NCBI GenBank assembly: GCA_025362315.1
Contig: JANYGP010000057.1
Location: 1 to 38,194, forward strand
Source of the DNA: Polaromonas sp.
GTDB lineage: Bacteria > Pseudomonadota > Gammaproteobacteria > Burkholderiales > Burkholderiaceae_C
Length of the DNA stretch: 38,194 nucleotides
Reading direction: 5' to 3'
Part shown: positions 17,632 to 27,198 of the stretch, one piece after another
Position numbering within the stretch: position 1 is the first letter of the stretch
How the letters are laid out: the number at the start of each line of letters is the position of its first letter
Position numbers and translations under genes: made by a program
The notes under the pieces: model-generated
The model's database searches: none
The model's input: only the letters and a program-made list of their open reading frames with translations
Told to the model about the DNA's origin: nothing

Positions 17632-18513
17632 TCAGCTCCGGCCGCGCGTGGCCCAGCCTGTCACGCGGTTTTCTATCAGCCGGGCCAGCACATACATGCT
17701 GACGCCCATGACAGATGTCACCACCAGCCCGGCAAACACCAGCGGCACATCAAAGCGTGAACTGGCCAGCATGATGAGGTGGCCAATGCCCTTGTTGGCG
17801 CCCACTGTTTCGCTGACGATGGAGCCCACAAATGCGAAGGTAATGGCAATCTTGAGCGACGCAAAAAAATACGGCATGGCGCGTGGAATGCCAATTTTTT
17901 TCACGATGTCCAGCGGCCGGGCTCCGAGGGCACGCAACACGTCCCGCAGCTCGGGCTCCACCGTGGCTATGCCGGTTGACACGTTGACGGCTATCGGAAA
18001 AAATGCTATCAAAAATGACGTGATGATGGCCGGCGTGGTGCCAATGCCAAACCACAGCACCAGGATGGGAACAATCGCAACCTTGGGCACCGACTCAAAC
18101 GCGATGATCAGGGGGTACAGGCCGTGATAGACAAGGGTGCTGGAGCCAAGCGCAACGCCCAGTACCAGCCCCACCACAACCGCTATGGCAAAACCTGCCA
18201 GGGTGGTCATCAATGTCTGGCCTGCATTCATCAGCAGGGGCGACCACCACTTGACCATGCTGGCTGCGACCGAGCTGGGCGGCGGTAATACGAATGCCGG
18301 GATCTTGAAAGCGCGGCACACGACTTCCCAAACGACCAGAACGCCAATGGCGACCAGCCACGGCAAGGCTGCCTGCAGCCGCTTGCGACGCTTGGCAGCC
18401 AATGCCATGGCCAGGTAGCGGTCAGATGCAGGCGTGCTGGCAGACACTGCACTTTCAATAGCAATGCCCGCAGGATTTGTGCTCAGGTTCAGGGTCAATA
18501 CAGCATCAGACAT
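17632..18513 (-). CDS. ABC transporter permease, SsuC/TauC/ThiX type (block C)
   Basis: This inner-membrane permease of 293 residues starts at the ATG at 18513 (MSDAVLTLNLS). The frame is open further upstream, but that part lies over the ATPase gene. It has about six membrane segments, the first at AALPWLVAIGVLVVWEVVCRAF. The EAA loop motif for ATPase contact is seen as ELRDVLRALGARPLDIVKKIGIPRAMPYFFASLKIA. It overlaps the ATPase gene by 8 bp, so the two are translationally coupled. Confidence 0.9.
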   Translation of the reverse strand: MSDAVLTLNLSTNPAGIAIESAVSASTPASDRYLAMALAAKRRKRLQAALPWLVAIGVLVVWEVVCRAFKIPAFVLPPPSSVAASMVKWWSPLLMNAGQTLMTTLAGFAIAVVVGLVLGVALGSSTLVYHGLYPLIIAFESVPKVAIVPILVLWFGIGTTPAIITSFLIAFFPIAVNVSTGIATVEPELRDVLRALGARPLDIVKKIGIPRAMPYFFASLKIAITFAFVGSIVSETVGANKGIGHLIMLASSRFDVPLVFAGLVVTSVMGVSMYVLARLIENRVTGWATRGRS

Positions 18514-19342
18514 GGCTGGCCTGCGCAGGCATTGCTGGCCCGTTTTCGGTTTCGGCCTTGCGTGCAGCGCTGATGTGCATGCGCAGCTCCTGTACCAGTT
18601 CCTGATACGGCGCGGTGTACAGATCATCGAGCTGGCGAGGGCGCGCAAAAGGCACGTCCCGCTCGGCAATGATGCGGCCCGGCCTGCTGGACATGACCAG
18701 CACCCTGTCGGCCAGGTACACCGCCTCACGCAGGTCGTGGGTGACCAGAATGACGCTGGGTTTCAAATTGATGCACAGCGCCTGAAGTTCAAACCACAGG
18801 TCTTCCCGCGTGAACACATCGAGCGCGCCAAACGGTTCGTCCAGCATCAGCAGGCGCGGCTCGTGGATGAGCGCCCGGCATAGGCTGGCGCGCTGCTGCA
18901 TGCCGCCTGACAGCTCGTGCGGGTAACGTTTTTCATAACCCTTCAATCCCACTAGGGCCAGCAGTTTTTGGGCTTTTTCTTCATACATTTGCCGCTGCGC
19001 GCGCAGCTGGCCGCGATGTGGTTCGACCACCTCCAGCGGCAGCATGACGTTGTCCAGAATCGTGCGCCAGGGCAGCATGATGGGGTTTTGGAAGGCCATG
19101 CCTGCTTCTGAATGCGGGCCCCACACTTCCCTGCCCGCCACGATCACGTGGCCCTCAGTGGCGGGCCACAAGCCTGTGACCAGGCGCATCAGTGTCGACT
19201 TGCCGCAACCCGAAGGGCCGACAACAGATACAAACTCGCCAGGCTTGACCTTCAGGCTGCAGGCTTGAAGCGCCAGCGTGCCGCCCTCGAGGCCGTAGCG
19301 CATCGAAACCTGATCCACTTCAACAAAATAGGAAGAATTCAT
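18506..19342 (-). CDS. ABC transporter ATP-binding protein, SsuB/TauB/ThiZ type (block C)
   Basis: This 278-residue ATPase has Walker A GPSGCGKSTLMRL, Q-loop FQNPIMLPW, signature ELSGGMQQRASLCRAL, Walker B LLMLDEPFGALD and the switch His in VTHDLREAV, all in canonical form. The ATG at 19342 fits the family start (MNSSYFVEVDQVSMRY). A GTG at 19402 in the same frame would place the start inside a strong palindrome and is less likely. It is first in block C, 79 bp after the LysR gene. Confidence 0.92.
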   Translation of the reverse strand: MNSSYFVEVDQVSMRYGLEGGTLALQACSLKVKPGEFVSVVGPSGCGKSTLMRLVTGLWPATEGHVIVAGREVWGPHSEAGMAFQNPIMLPWRTILDNVMLPLEVVEPHRGQLRAQRQMYEEKAQKLLALVGLKGYEKRYPHELSGGMQQRASLCRALIHEPRLLMLDEPFGALDVFTREDLWFELQALCINLKPSVILVTHDLREAVYLADRVLVMSSRPGRIIAERDVPFARPRQLDDLYTAPYQELVQELRMHISAARKAETENGPAMPAQASHV

Positions 19343-19394
19343 GGCTCCAGTATGTGCAAAGCACGCACACACAACAACATCAATATATGACACG

Positions 19395-19419
19395 GACTGC
19401 ACACAAAATGTGTGCAGTC
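19395..19419. promoter_or_regulatory. Perfect 25-bp dyad between LysR gene and block C
   Basis: Arms GACTGCACACA (19395-19405) and TGTGTGCAGTC (19409-19419) are perfect complements around AAA. The dyad begins 2 bp after the LysR stop and lies 53 bp before the ABC ATPase ATG. No T-run follows on the transcribed strand, which argues against a simple terminator. A smaller dyad with the same AAA centre, GTGC-AAA-GCAC, sits at 19354-19364. It fits an operator for a LysR or GntR regulator driving block C (inference). Confidence 0.55.
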
Positions 19420-19421
19420 TT

Positions 19422-20339
19422 TCAGGGCACCGCGGTTTGTGTCAGGCGGGCCAGGGTTTGCTCAAGCAGGGTCGCAAAAGACTGCGAGGCAATCGGCAGC
19501 GTCCTGCCAGTTCTGACTGCCAGCACCAGCCGGGTCTGTGCCAATGATCTGTCAACCAGCGGGATTGCCACCAGCTCCCCGCGTTGCACAGCCCGGCGCG
19601 TGCCGATCTGGTACTGAAAACTAACCGCATCCGTCTGGCGGGAAAACTCCTTGAGGGTTTGAACCGTGCTGCCTTCGAGCACCACCTTCAAATCAATGCT
19701 GGAGCGGGCCACTATGGCATCAATCAACTGACGGCTGCCAAAGCTCTGGTTGCCGAGAGCCACCGGGTACTTCTGGCAATCGGTCAGGCGCAGTGCAGGC
19801 AGGCAGGCCAATGGATGGCCAGGCCGCACCATGGCGCACAGTGGCTGGCGCATCGACGCCAGCACCTTCAGCTGGTCAGACGGCAGCGGGTCGTGCACCA
19901 GAATCAGATCCACTGTGTCCTGCAGCAAACTGGCCACCAAATTGGCGGTGACCCCGCTGACCATCTGGAACTGCACGGACGGATGGGCCTGCTGGTAATG
20001 CGCAATCGAGGCGGGTATCAAGTCAGTGCCGACCGATTCAGCACACCCCAGGCGCACCGTGCCGCGGACCACACCCCGCAGATGTTCGATGTGTGACACA
20101 GCCGCTTTCACGTCGGCCATGCTGCGGCGCACAGCGGCCACCAGCACCTCACCCGCGGCGGTCAGGCGCACGCCGCGCGGCAAGCGCTCAAACAGTGGCG
20201 TGCCCAGGCTGTCTTCAGTTTCCCGGATTTTGCGATTCAGCGCTGTTGCAGCCACATGCAACTGCTCGGCTGCCTTTCGGATCGACCCCGCACGGGCGAC
20301 GGTGTCAAGGTAAACATAGGCTCGGGGTGGGCGCAGCAT
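19422..20339 (-). CDS. LysR-family transcriptional regulator
   Basis: This LTTR of 305 residues starts at the ATG at 20339 (MLRPPRAYVYLDTVARAG). The longer frame to 20852 lies over the GntR gene. The N-terminal winged helix reads AYVYLDTVARAGSIRKAAEQLHVAATALNRKIRETEDSLGTPLFERLPRGVRLTAAGE, then a two-lobed effector domain. It begins 16 bp after the GntR gene, so both regulators lie inside the same minus-strand run rather than divergent from a target, which is unusual for an LTTR. The likely target is block C directly downstream; the effector is unknown. Confidence 0.92.
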   Translation of the reverse strand: MLRPPRAYVYLDTVARAGSIRKAAEQLHVAATALNRKIRETEDSLGTPLFERLPRGVRLTAAGEVLVAAVRRSMADVKAAVSHIEHLRGVVRGTVRLGCAESVGTDLIPASIAHYQQAHPSVQFQMVSGVTANLVASLLQDTVDLILVHDPLPSDQLKVLASMRQPLCAMVRPGHPLACLPALRLTDCQKYPVALGNQSFGSRQLIDAIVARSSIDLKVVLEGSTVQTLKEFSRQTDAVSFQYQIGTRRAVQRGELVAIPLVDRSLAQTRLVLAVRTGRTLPIASQSFATLLEQTLARLTQTAVP

Positions 20340-20355
20340 GGGTTGGCCGACTTGC

Positions 20356-21078
20356 CTAGCGGGCAGATTGCCGCGCCATGTGGACCTGGTGCAGTGTGAT
20401 CTTGCGCACCTCGGCCTGGCTGATCTGGATGTGCGTGCGCAGCAGCAGTGCCGCCTGCTCGCCACGTTTGAGTTCGATGGCCTGAAGGATTTGCGCGTGC
20501 TCGTCGTACGTGGCATCGATGCGGTTTTGCTGGGTAAAGTCCAGCCTGCGAATGATGCGGATGCGGTGGGTGACGTCCTGGTGCACGCGCGCCATTTCGG
20601 CATTGCCCGCGCTGGCCACCAGCGAGCAGTGAAAGGCCTCGTCCCACACCGCGACTTGCGCAGCATCACGGCTGCGCTGGCTTGCAGGCACGCGCCAGAT
20701 CGCTGACAGGCTGGCAATTTGCGCGTCGCTGTGTGCGGCAGCCTGTGACGTGCCCACAGGGCTGGTGCACAGCCGGTGCACCGCTGTGGTCTCCAGCACC
20801 TGGCGCAAATCATAGAGCTGCTCAAACCGGTCGAAGTCGAACGGCAACACACGCCAGCCGCTTTTGAACAGCACCTCTACCAGGCCTTCTTGCTGCAACT
20901 TGAACAGCGCCTGCCTGACGGGCGTGCGGGACACATTCATGCGCAGGCTGATGTCGGTTTCTGTCAGTCGGTCGCCCGGTATCAGGGTGAAGTCAGACAC
21001 CTCCTGCCTGAGCTGCTGGTACACGGCGTCAGCGCAAGACCGCCGCTGCGTGATGTGCGCCGGGGCCGCTGCGTTCAT
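20356..21078 (-). CDS. GntR-family regulator, FCD subfamily
   Basis: This is a 240-residue regulator. The N-terminal winged helix is [59 protein letters not shown]. The C-terminal all-helical FCD domain has the [15 protein letters not shown] start and the metal/ligand residues DEAFHCSLV (Asp, His) and [10 protein letters not shown] (His). FCD regulators usually repress catabolic operons until a small carboxylate or related effector binds, and their operators are short dyads such as TTG-N4-CAA. Two such dyads in this window (28385-28398 and 35763-35776) precede the first genes of blocks B and A. It overlaps the preceding hydrolase gene as ATGA. Confidence 0.92.
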   Translation of the reverse strand: MNAAAPAHITQRRSCADAVYQQLRQEVSDFTLIPGDRLTETDISLRMNVSRTPVRQALFKLQQEGLVEVLFKSGWRVLPFDFDRFEQLYDLRQVLETTAVHRLCTSPVGTSQAAAHSDAQIASLSAIWRVPASQRSRDAAQVAVWDEAFHCSLVASAGNAEMARVHQDVTHRIRIIRRLDFTQQNRIDATYDEHAQILQAIELKRGEQAALLLRTHIQISQAEVRKITLHQVHMARQSAR

Positions 21079-21749
21079 AGCAGCGCCAGCAAGCCGCCGC
21101 TGGCTGCCGTCCAGCCAACAATGCCGCCCTGGGCATGCACCATGGCCAGCGCAGCTGCCTTGAACTGGGGAAAATAGCTGTTAGTGCAGTCGGTCAGCAG
21201 CAGGCAGTCGTAACCCCGGTCGTTAGCTTCGCGCAGGGTGGATTGCACGCAAACCTCGGTGGTCACGCCCATGACTATCAGGTGCGTGATGCCCGCTTGC
21301 TGCAGCATTGTGTGCAGGGATGTTGCATAAAACGCGCCTTTGCCCGGCTTGTCAATGATGATCTCACCTGCAAGGGGTGCCAGCTCGGCAATGATCTGGT
21401 GGCCGGGCTCGCCCCGTATCAAAATGCGCCCCATGGGCCCGACATCGCCAATGCGCAGTGTGGGCTGACCCCGGTTAAGTTTGGCAGGCGGGCAATCTGA
21501 CAGGTCGCCCAGGTGCCCTTCACGTGTGTGAACCACCACGCCGCCTGCAGCACGCCAGGCATGAAGCACAACCTGGCAGGTGGGCACAATGCGGGCCAGC
21601 TGGGACACATCGTTGCCCAGTGTTTCACCAAAACCGCCCGGCTCGACAAAGTCACGCTGCATGTCAATGATGACCAGCGCGGTGCTCGCAACTTGGAAGC
21701 CGAAGGCAAATGGCAGCGCAGCAAGTTGCAGCGTGTGGCGAGTTGTCAT
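21075..21749 (-). CDS. Cysteine hydrolase, second BiuH/TrtA-like paralogue
   Basis: This 224-residue isochorismatase-fold amidohydrolase has a triad readable as Asp29 (VIIDMQRDF), Lys134 ([13 protein letters not shown]) and Cys167 ([23 protein letters not shown]). It shares long blocks with the BiuH-like protein at 23392-24093, including [29 protein letters not shown] and IIDKPGKG. It lacks the N-terminal PYPWPYNG and the NKRWRSQ substrate-loop sequence, where it has PPAKLNRG. A different but related substrate, such as triuret or another ureide, is therefore plausible. ATGA overlaps join it to the ABC ATPase before it and the GntR gene after it. Confidence 0.85.
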   Translation of the reverse strand: MTTRHTLQLAALPFAFGFQVASTALVIIDMQRDFVEPGGFGETLGNDVSQLARIVPTCQVVLHAWRAAGGVVVHTREGHLGDLSDCPPAKLNRGQPTLRIGDVGPMGRILIRGEPGHQIIAELAPLAGEIIIDKPGKGAFYATSLHTMLQQAGITHLIVMGVTTEVCVQSTLREANDRGYDCLLLTDCTNSYFPQFKAAALAMVHAQGGIVGWTAASGGLLALL

Positions 21750-23395
21750 GCAGCAGCCTTATGTGCGGGATTTTCGTGGCTGCCGCCCATGTGTTCGCCA
21801 AGAACGCGGCGGTCTGCGCTGGCCGCCAGCGTCTCGAACACCACCCGACCCTCGCTCATCACCACAATGCGGTCGGCCAGGCCCAGCAGCTCGTCGAGGT
21901 CTTCACTGACCAGCAGCACGCCTGCGCCGCGGGCCCGCACCTGCCGAAGCCGGTCATGGATGTCGCGCACAGCAGCAAAGTCCAGGCCAAACACCGGATT
22001 GGCGGCGATCAGCACATCAATATCGCCCGCCAGCTCCCTGGCCAGCACAGCGCGCTGAAGGTTGCCGCCCGACAGGCTGCGAACGGGCGCGTCTTCGCCC
22101 TGGGTTTTGATGCCGTATTCGGCAATCCAGGCTTTGGCCCGGGTACGCCACTGGGCAAACTTGAGTACGCCATTTTCAAGCAGGGGGCTCTGGTCAAAGT
22201 CCCGCAGCGCCATGTTCTCTGCCACCGACATGTCGGCGACGCAGGCGTTTTTGAGTGGCTCTTCGGGCAGGCTCCGCACTTTGAGCCGGTGGTTTTCTTC
22301 GCGCGTGGCGTGGTACGGCGCGCCCTTGACATGAACCGTGCCCGCCAGGCGCGGCCGCTGGCCCACCAGGGCCTCTACCAGCTCGCGCTGGCCGTTGCCA
22401 GACACACCCGCCACGCCCAGAATTTCACCACAGGCCACGCTCAGGTCAAGGCTGTGGACAGCCGTCGTGGCGCGGTCGCCGAGTGCCGACAGGCCTTTAA
22501 TATACAGTGCAGGCAAATGTGTACTTGCTATTAATTCAGGAGCTGCTTGCGCCTTATTTATATGTACTAACGGCTTATTTACTTCAAAAAATATGTTTTT
22601 TTCATTCAAATTCAGATCTGCCAGCCCATCACCCGCGATGGCTTCGCCCATCATGGCCCTGGCCAGCAGGCTGGGGCTGGTGTGTGCCACGTTGCAGTGG
22701 TGTACGGCGCGGCCACGGTGCAGCACGGTCACCGTGTCGGCATAGGCCATGACTTCACGAAACTTGTGGGTGATGATGATCACAGTGCACTGGCCGCTGT
22801 GGGCAAACTCGCGCACATGGCCCAATACTTCGTCGGCCTCTTGCGGCGTCAGCACGGATGTCGGCTCATCCAGTATCAGCAGGCGCGGCTTCAGGTAGAG
22901 CTGCTTGAGTAGCTCGAGTTTTTGCTTTTCACCCGCCGCCATTTCAGCGGGGCAGGCGTCCAGGTCCAGACGAAAAGGCGTCGTTGCTAAAAATGCGTTG
23001 AGCTCCGCACGTTTGGCGCGCCAGTTAATTAGCCGGGGAACCGCTCTGGACGCGAGAACCAGATTTTCGGCCACCGTCATGCCGGGTGCCAGCGTGAAGT
23101 GTTGATAAACCATGCCAATGCCCAAGGCTCCGGCGACCACCGGGTTTGCAATGGCTTGCTCGCGCCCGTCAATCATGATGCTGCCCTGGTCTGCGTTTTG
23201 AAAACCCGCCACGCACTTGACCAGCGTGCTTTTGCCAGCGCCGTTTTCACCCAGCAGTGCATGAACCGTGCCGGCTTCAACCCGCAGGCTGACGTGGTCC
23301 ATGGCGACCAGGCTGCCGAAGCGTTTGGTCAGCCCATAGGTTTCAAGCGCCAGTCCACCGCTGGCTGGCTTGGCGGGCGGAACCAGCTGTCTCAT
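21746..23395 (-). CDS. ABC transporter ATP-binding protein with two ABC domains (BMP/nucleoside type)
   Basis: This double-domain ATPase (549 residues from the ATG at 23395) is of the RbsA/NupA type that powers BMP-dependent nucleoside uptake. Domain 1 has Walker [10 protein letters not shown] (49-57), Q-loop [10 protein letters not shown], a degenerate signature [14 protein letters not shown] and Walker [16 protein letters not shown]. Domain 2 has the usual degenerate P-loop [17 protein letters not shown] and signature [17 protein letters not shown]. The linker at about residues 270-291 is encoded by a copy of the interspersed repeat. It overlaps biuH upstream and the second hydrolase downstream, both as ATGA. 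The partner permeases are at 25126-27131. Confidence 0.9.
   Translation of the reverse strand: MRQLVPPAKPASGGLALETYGLTKRFGSLVAMDHVSLRVEAGTVHALLGENGAGKSTLVKCVAGFQNADQGSIMIDGREQAIANPVVAGALGIGMVYQHFTLAPGMTVAENLVLASRAVPRLINWRAKRAELNAFLATTPFRLDLDACPAEMAAGEKQKLELLKQLYLKPRLLILDEPTSVLTPQEADEVLGHVREFAHSGQCTVIIITHKFREVMAYADTVTVLHRGRAVHHCNVAHTSPSLLARAMMGEAIAGDGLADLNLNEKNIFFEVNKPLVHINKAQAAPELIASTHLPALYIKGLSALGDRATTAVHSLDLSVACGEILGVAGVSGNGQRELVEALVGQRPRLAGTVHVKGAPYHATREENHRLKVRSLPEEPLKNACVADMSVAENMALRDFDQSPLLENGVLKFAQWRTRAKAWIAEYGIKTQGEDAPVRSLSGGNLQRAVLARELAGDIDVLIAANPVFGLDFAAVRDIHDRLRQVRARGAGVLLVSEDLDELLGLADRIVVMSEGRVVFETLAASADRRVLGEHMGGSHENPAHKAAA
22523..22587 (+). repeat. Short interspersed repeat copy R5, inside ABC ATPase gene
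   Basis: This copy reads GCTATTAATTCAGGAGCTGC, then TTGCGCCTTATTTATATGTACTAACGGCTTATTT. It lies on the strand opposite to the gene. The gene reads through in frame and encodes about [20 protein letters not shown], in the linker between the two ATPase domains. Confidence 0.75.
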
Positions 23396-24093
23396 GATGG
23401 GTCGGCGCTTGCCAGCGCCTTGAGCAACTCTTGCGAGGTGGCATGCGCACCGAACACGCCGCCCTGCATCGTGATCATCTTGAGCGCCGCCAGATGGTTG
23501 CCATGGTCGGTGGCTGCTGTGCAGTCTGAGAGCACCAGGCATTCAAAGCCGCGGTCGTTGGCTTCACGCAATGTGGTGTGCACGCACACATCGGTCGTGA
23601 TACCCGCCAAGATTAAATTGGCAATGCCGCGCGTGCGCAGCACCAGTTCCAGGTCGGTGGCATAAAACGAGCCCTTTCCGGGTTTGTCGATGATCACCTC
23701 GCCCGGCAAGGGTGCCAGCTCGGCAATGATGTCCCAGCCGGGCTCGCCGCGTACCAAAATTCGCCCGCACGGCCCTGCATCGCCAATGCCCACACCGCCT
23801 GCGCCAACTCGCTGTGAACGCCAGCGTTTGTTGGGCGGCAAGTCGCTCAGGTCAGGGCGGTGCCCTTCCCGGGTGTGAATGATGGGAAAACCAGCTGAAC
23901 GCATGGCCGCCATGACTTTTTTGAGTGGCTCAATCGGCGCGCGCGTCAAGGCGATGTCGTAACCCATTTTGTCCACATACCCACCCACCCCGCAAAAATC
24001 AACCTGCATGTCGATGACCAGCAGCGCCGTGTTCCCGCGGTGCAGGTCGCCGTTGTACGGCCACGGGTAGGGGTTGGCTGCGACCAAACTCAT
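23392..24093 (-). CDS. biuH: Biuret amidohydrolase-like cysteine hydrolase (BiuH/TrtA group)
   Basis: BiuH hydrolyses biuret to allophanate and ammonia; the related TrtA acts on triuret. The 233-residue product matches the Rhizobium BiuH sequence as I recall it over almost its whole length: [57 protein letters not shown] and [18 protein letters not shown]. The catalytic residues are Asp28, Lys137 and Cys170, the Lys-Cys spacing (33) equal to BiuH's. The biuret/triuret choice cannot be made by eye. ATGA overlaps tie it to the formamidase gene and the ABC ATPase gene. Its product allophanate would feed AtzF (34021-35748). Confidence 0.88.
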   Translation of the reverse strand: MSLVAANPYPWPYNGDLHRGNTALLVIDMQVDFCGVGGYVDKMGYDIALTRAPIEPLKKVMAAMRSAGFPIIHTREGHRPDLSDLPPNKRWRSQRVGAGGVGIGDAGPCGRILVRGEPGWDIIAELAPLPGEVIIDKPGKGSFYATDLELVLRTRGIANLILAGITTDVCVHTTLREANDRGFECLVLSDCTAATDHGNHLAALKMITMQGGVFGAHATSQELLKALASADPS

Positions 24094-25094
24094 GGCGCGC
24101 CCTGGTACCGCCGCGTGGGTGCATCAAATCCGCAGGATGTTCCGTCGGTCACGTCGACTGGCCACGGCAGTTTGTAGTTGCCTGCAGCCATATCGGCCAT
24201 GTAGGTATAAGGGCAGTCCTGTGCACCGCCTTTGACGGCCACATAGCCCCGGTGGTAGAGCTGGTACATGTTGTTTTCCACCCCCCAGCCAGTGCGGGCT
24301 TCGCTGACCAGGTCGGGTCTTAATTCGGCGCTGACGATCTCGTCTGCGCGGCCGCCGCCGCGGGCCATCACCGTGCCGTCAAAGCTGCAAAACATGCCTT
24401 CGCCCATCGAGTCAAAACTGCCGTCGCTGCCGCACATGCAAACGCTGGCGGTGTAGGCCAGGTTGCAAAACGCATTGGCCTGGTTGGTGATGTGCCAGGC
24501 GTGCTTGATGGGGGCGGTGTAGCCCGCCGTGCGCAAAATAATGTCTGCACCCTTGTAAGCGGCTTCACGCGCCATTTCCGGGAACATGCCGTCGTGGCAA
24601 ATGATCAGTGACAGCTTGCTACCGTTCGGGCCGTCACACACGGGCACGCCCAAGTTGCCGGGTTCCCACGGCTCCACTGGCACCCACGGATGCAGCTTGC
24701 GGTAATACAGCTTGATCGCACCCGTGTTGTCGATGATCAAACCGCTGTTGTACGGGTTGCCACCGGGGTTGGCCTCCATGATGGAAAAGCAGCCCCAGAT
24801 GTTGTTGTCAACACATGCTTTTTTAAAGGCCGCTACCTCGGGGCCATCAAGCGAGCACATGATGACCGGATTCGTGTCCATGCTCAGGCCGTGCAGCGCG
24901 TATTCGGGAAACACCACCAGGTCCATGGTGGCCAGATTACGGCGTGCTTTGGCGACCAGCTCGCAAATGCGTTCGGTCTGGCGCGCCAGGTCAAAAGGGG
25001 TTTGGGTCACTGGCAGCTGCAGCTGCACCAGGCCAACAACAACACCTTTTTTTGATTTGTTCAAACCACCCAGTCCTGACATGTTTGACTCCAA
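24090..25094 (-). CDS. amiF: Formamidase (AmiF-type, nitrilase superfamily)
   Basis: AmiF hydrolyses formamide to formate and ammonia. Taking the ATG at 25082 gives 330 residues starting [11 protein letters not shown]. The frame could also start 12 bp earlier at 25094 (MESNM). The Glu-Lys-Cys triad is Glu60 ([10 protein letters not shown]), Lys129 (YYRKLHPW) and Cys162 ([22 protein letters not shown]), and Lys-to-Cys spacing matches AmiF. The sequence follows AmiF to the end ([35 protein letters not shown]). Other short-chain amides remain possible. It sits between the permease gene and biuH; the biuH junction is an ATGA overlap. Confidence 0.9.
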   Translation of the reverse strand: MESNMSGLGGLNKSKKGVVVGLVQLQLPVTQTPFDLARQTERICELVAKARRNLATMDLVVFPEYALHGLSMDTNPVIMCSLDGPEVAAFKKACVDNNIWGCFSIMEANPGGNPYNSGLIIDNTGAIKLYYRKLHPWVPVEPWEPGNLGVPVCDGPNGSKLSLIICHDGMFPEMAREAAYKGADIILRTAGYTAPIKHAWHITNQANAFCNLAYTASVCMCGSDGSFDSMGEGMFCSFDGTVMARGGGRADEIVSAELRPDLVSEARTGWGVENNMYQLYHRGYVAVKGGAQDCPYTYMADMAAGNYKLPWPVDVTDGTSCGFDAPTRRYQGAP

Positions 25095-25125
25095 TACAGT
25101 TGATTAACGGGTTGCGGGCAAATGG

Positions 25126-26049
25126 TCAACGCGTTGTTGATGACAGCTCACCCGGGCTGCCCAATGCAGCGCTGCCGGGTTTGCAGGTGAGAACCAGAAT
25201 CACCAGCGTCAGCACATAAGGCAGCGTGCTGATCAGGTGGTAGCCCCAGCCGATACCGGCCGACTGCAGTGCCGGGCCAATGGCACCCGCGCCGCCAAAA
25301 AGTGCCGCCGCGCCAATGCAGCGCAAGGGGCTCCAGCGCGCGAAAATCACCAGCGCCACGGCGATCAGGCCCTGCCCACTTGAAATGCCCTCGTTCCAGC
25401 TGCCGGGGTAGAACAGCGTGAGCGACGCGCCGCCCAGTCCGGCAATCATCCCGCCCAGCGTGGTAGCCGCCAGCCGGATGCTGCCGACCGAATAACCCAG
25501 CGCCCGCGCTGCATTGGCCGAGTCACCTGCCATGCGCACCAGCAAGCCGTAGCGCGTGTATTTGAAGCCCCACCACATCACAGCTGCCAACACCAGTCCG
25601 GCAGGCAGCAGCATGTTGACCTGCAGCGCAGAGCGGATCACAGGCGAGTCAGACCAGAACCCCAGATCGATCCCCGGGATTTGCAGTGCTTGCGGTTGAA
25701 TCAGCGGCTTGCCAAAATAAAAAGCCAGGCCGGTTCCCAGCAGCATCAGGGCAATGCCTGTGGCCACATCGTTCACACGGGGCAGCGCGCAAAGTGCGCC
25801 GTGCAGTGCTGCCAGCAAGCCGCCGGAAACAGCGCCGGCCAGCACACCCACCCAGGGTGAGCCGCTCAGGTAAGCACCGCCAAAAGCTGTCATGGCGGAC
25901 AGCACCAGCACACCTTCCAGCCCCAGGTTGATCCGGCCCGATTTCTCAGTCATGCATTCACCCAGACTGACGAACAGAAAGGGCACGCCCACCCGCAGCG
26001 CGCCGCCCACAACGCCGGCAAACAGGGCGATCCACTGGTCAGGCGTCAT
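25126..26049 (-). CDS. ABC transporter permease, BMP/nucleoside type (second permease)
   Basis: This is the inner-membrane permease partner of the BMP binding protein, 307 residues with about eight to nine hydrophobic segments. The family motif TEKSGRINLGLEGVLVLSAMTAFGGAYLSG is at about 34-63, and ALGYSVGSIRLAATTLGGMIAGLGGASLTLFYPGSWNEGISSGQGLIAVALVIF appears further on. That pattern is the usual second permease (NupC/YufQ-like) of nucleoside importers. It overlaps the first permease gene as ATGA. Confidence 0.9.
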   Translation of the reverse strand: MTPDQWIALFAGVVGGALRVGVPFLFVSLGECMTEKSGRINLGLEGVLVLSAMTAFGGAYLSGSPWVGVLAGAVSGGLLAALHGALCALPRVNDVATGIALMLLGTGLAFYFGKPLIQPQALQIPGIDLGFWSDSPVIRSALQVNMLLPAGLVLAAVMWWGFKYTRYGLLVRMAGDSANAARALGYSVGSIRLAATTLGGMIAGLGGASLTLFYPGSWNEGISSGQGLIAVALVIFARWSPLRCIGAAALFGGAGAIGPALQSAGIGWGYHLISTLPYVLTLVILVLTCKPGSAALGSPGELSSTTR

Positions 26050-27131
26050 ACAGATTTAACCGGTTGGCTTGCAAGCGCCGGGCCGGGAGTTTTAAACAGT
26101 CGGGCCAGCTGGGCTTTCCAGTTCACATCACGCAGTGCTTCGCTGGCCAATATCAATACAAAAGCAATGCCCTGGAGCACCAGCACCGACGCATCGGGCA
26201 AGCCCAACCTGCGCTGCAGCAGGCTGCCTGCGGCGGCAAAGCCGCCAAACAATATTGCCACCGGAATAATTGCCACTGGATTGTGCCGCGCAATGAATGA
26301 CACCAGAATGCCGGCATAGCCATAGCCGGCTATCAGCGCCGCGTTGGCACTGCCGTGCACCGCCGCTACTTCCACTGCGCCTGCCAGGCCTGCGCAGGCA
26401 CCACCCAGTGCGCAAGCCAGCAAAATCAGGCGGCTGGCGGGCAAGCCCACCAGTTGCGCGGTGCGCGGGTTGCCGCCTACTACCCGCACAGAAAAGCCCG
26501 AGGCGCTCCAGCGCAACCACACACCGAGTGCCAAACAGGCGGCAATACCCAGTACCAGCCCCCAGTGAATGCTGGAGCCAGCAATCCCGCCGATCATCAC
26601 GCCTTCGGGCAGCGGGGCGGTAGACGGTTTGTTCAAACTGGCCGGGTCGCGCAGCGGGCCTTCGACAAAATGCTTGAATAGCCCCACCGCAATGTAGGCC
26701 AGCAGCAAGCTGCTGATGGTTTCGTTGATGCTCCGGTATTGCCGCAGCCAGCCCGCAGCGGCTATCCACAGCGCGCCAGCGACAGCGCCCGCAGCGCAGG
26801 CCAGTAACGTGCCTGCGGCATTGTTAGGCAGCGGGACAAAATAGGCCAGGCCAGCGCAGGCCAGGCCGCCCAATACCAGCGCACCTTCGCCGCCAATGAT
26901 GATCAGCCCGGCGCGCGCCGGGATCGCCACACACAGTGCTGTGAGCATCAAGGGGGCAGCGCGCTGCAGTGTGTTTTGCCACGAAAACCAGCTGCCAAAA
27001 GCACCTGTGAACAGCAGCTGCCACAGCTCCAGCGGATTAACACCCGCCAGCGCCACCAGGCCGCCAAAAATCAGCAGCGCCAACGCAATGGCGCCTATGG
27101 GCAAAAGCAGATCAGCAAAGGTGCTGCGCAT
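26046..27131 (-). CDS. ABC transporter permease, BMP/nucleoside type (first permease)
   Basis: This is the first permease of the BMP-type importer, 361 residues and about nine to ten membrane segments. Family motifs include IPARAGLIIIGGEGALVLGGLACAGL, RSINETISSLLLAYIAVGL and VVGGNPRTAQLVGLPASRLILLACALGGACAGLAGAVEV. The gene lies 67 bp after the BMP binding-protein gene and overlaps the second permease gene by 4 bp, so the importer genes are in the order SBP, permease, permease, then formamidase, biuH and the ATPase. Confidence 0.9.
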   Translation of the reverse strand: MRSTFADLLLPIGAIALALLIFGGLVALAGVNPLELWQLLFTGAFGSWFSWQNTLQRAAPLMLTALCVAIPARAGLIIIGGEGALVLGGLACAGLAYFVPLPNNAAGTLLACAAGAVAGALWIAAAGWLRQYRSINETISSLLLAYIAVGLFKHFVEGPLRDPASLNKPSTAPLPEGVMIGGIAGSSIHWGLVLGIAACLALGVWLRWSASGFSVRVVGGNPRTAQLVGLPASRLILLACALGGACAGLAGAVEVAAVHGSANAALIAGYGYAGILVSFIARHNPVAIIPVAILFGGFAAAGSLLQRRLGLPDASVLVLQGIAFVLILASEALRDVNWKAQLARLFKTPGPALASQPVKSV

Positions 27132-27198
27132 AACAAAAGCAGGTAGAGCGCGGGTGAGTTAACACAAACTGATTCGCCCGCCACTGATGGTGATGGCT

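Noticed and set aside
21165..21190. AATAGCTGTTAGTGC inside the second BiuH-like gene resembles the interspersed-repeat core.
   Set aside because: The encoded residues ([12 protein letters not shown]) lie in a conserved part of the hydrolase family and the rest of the repeat is absent.
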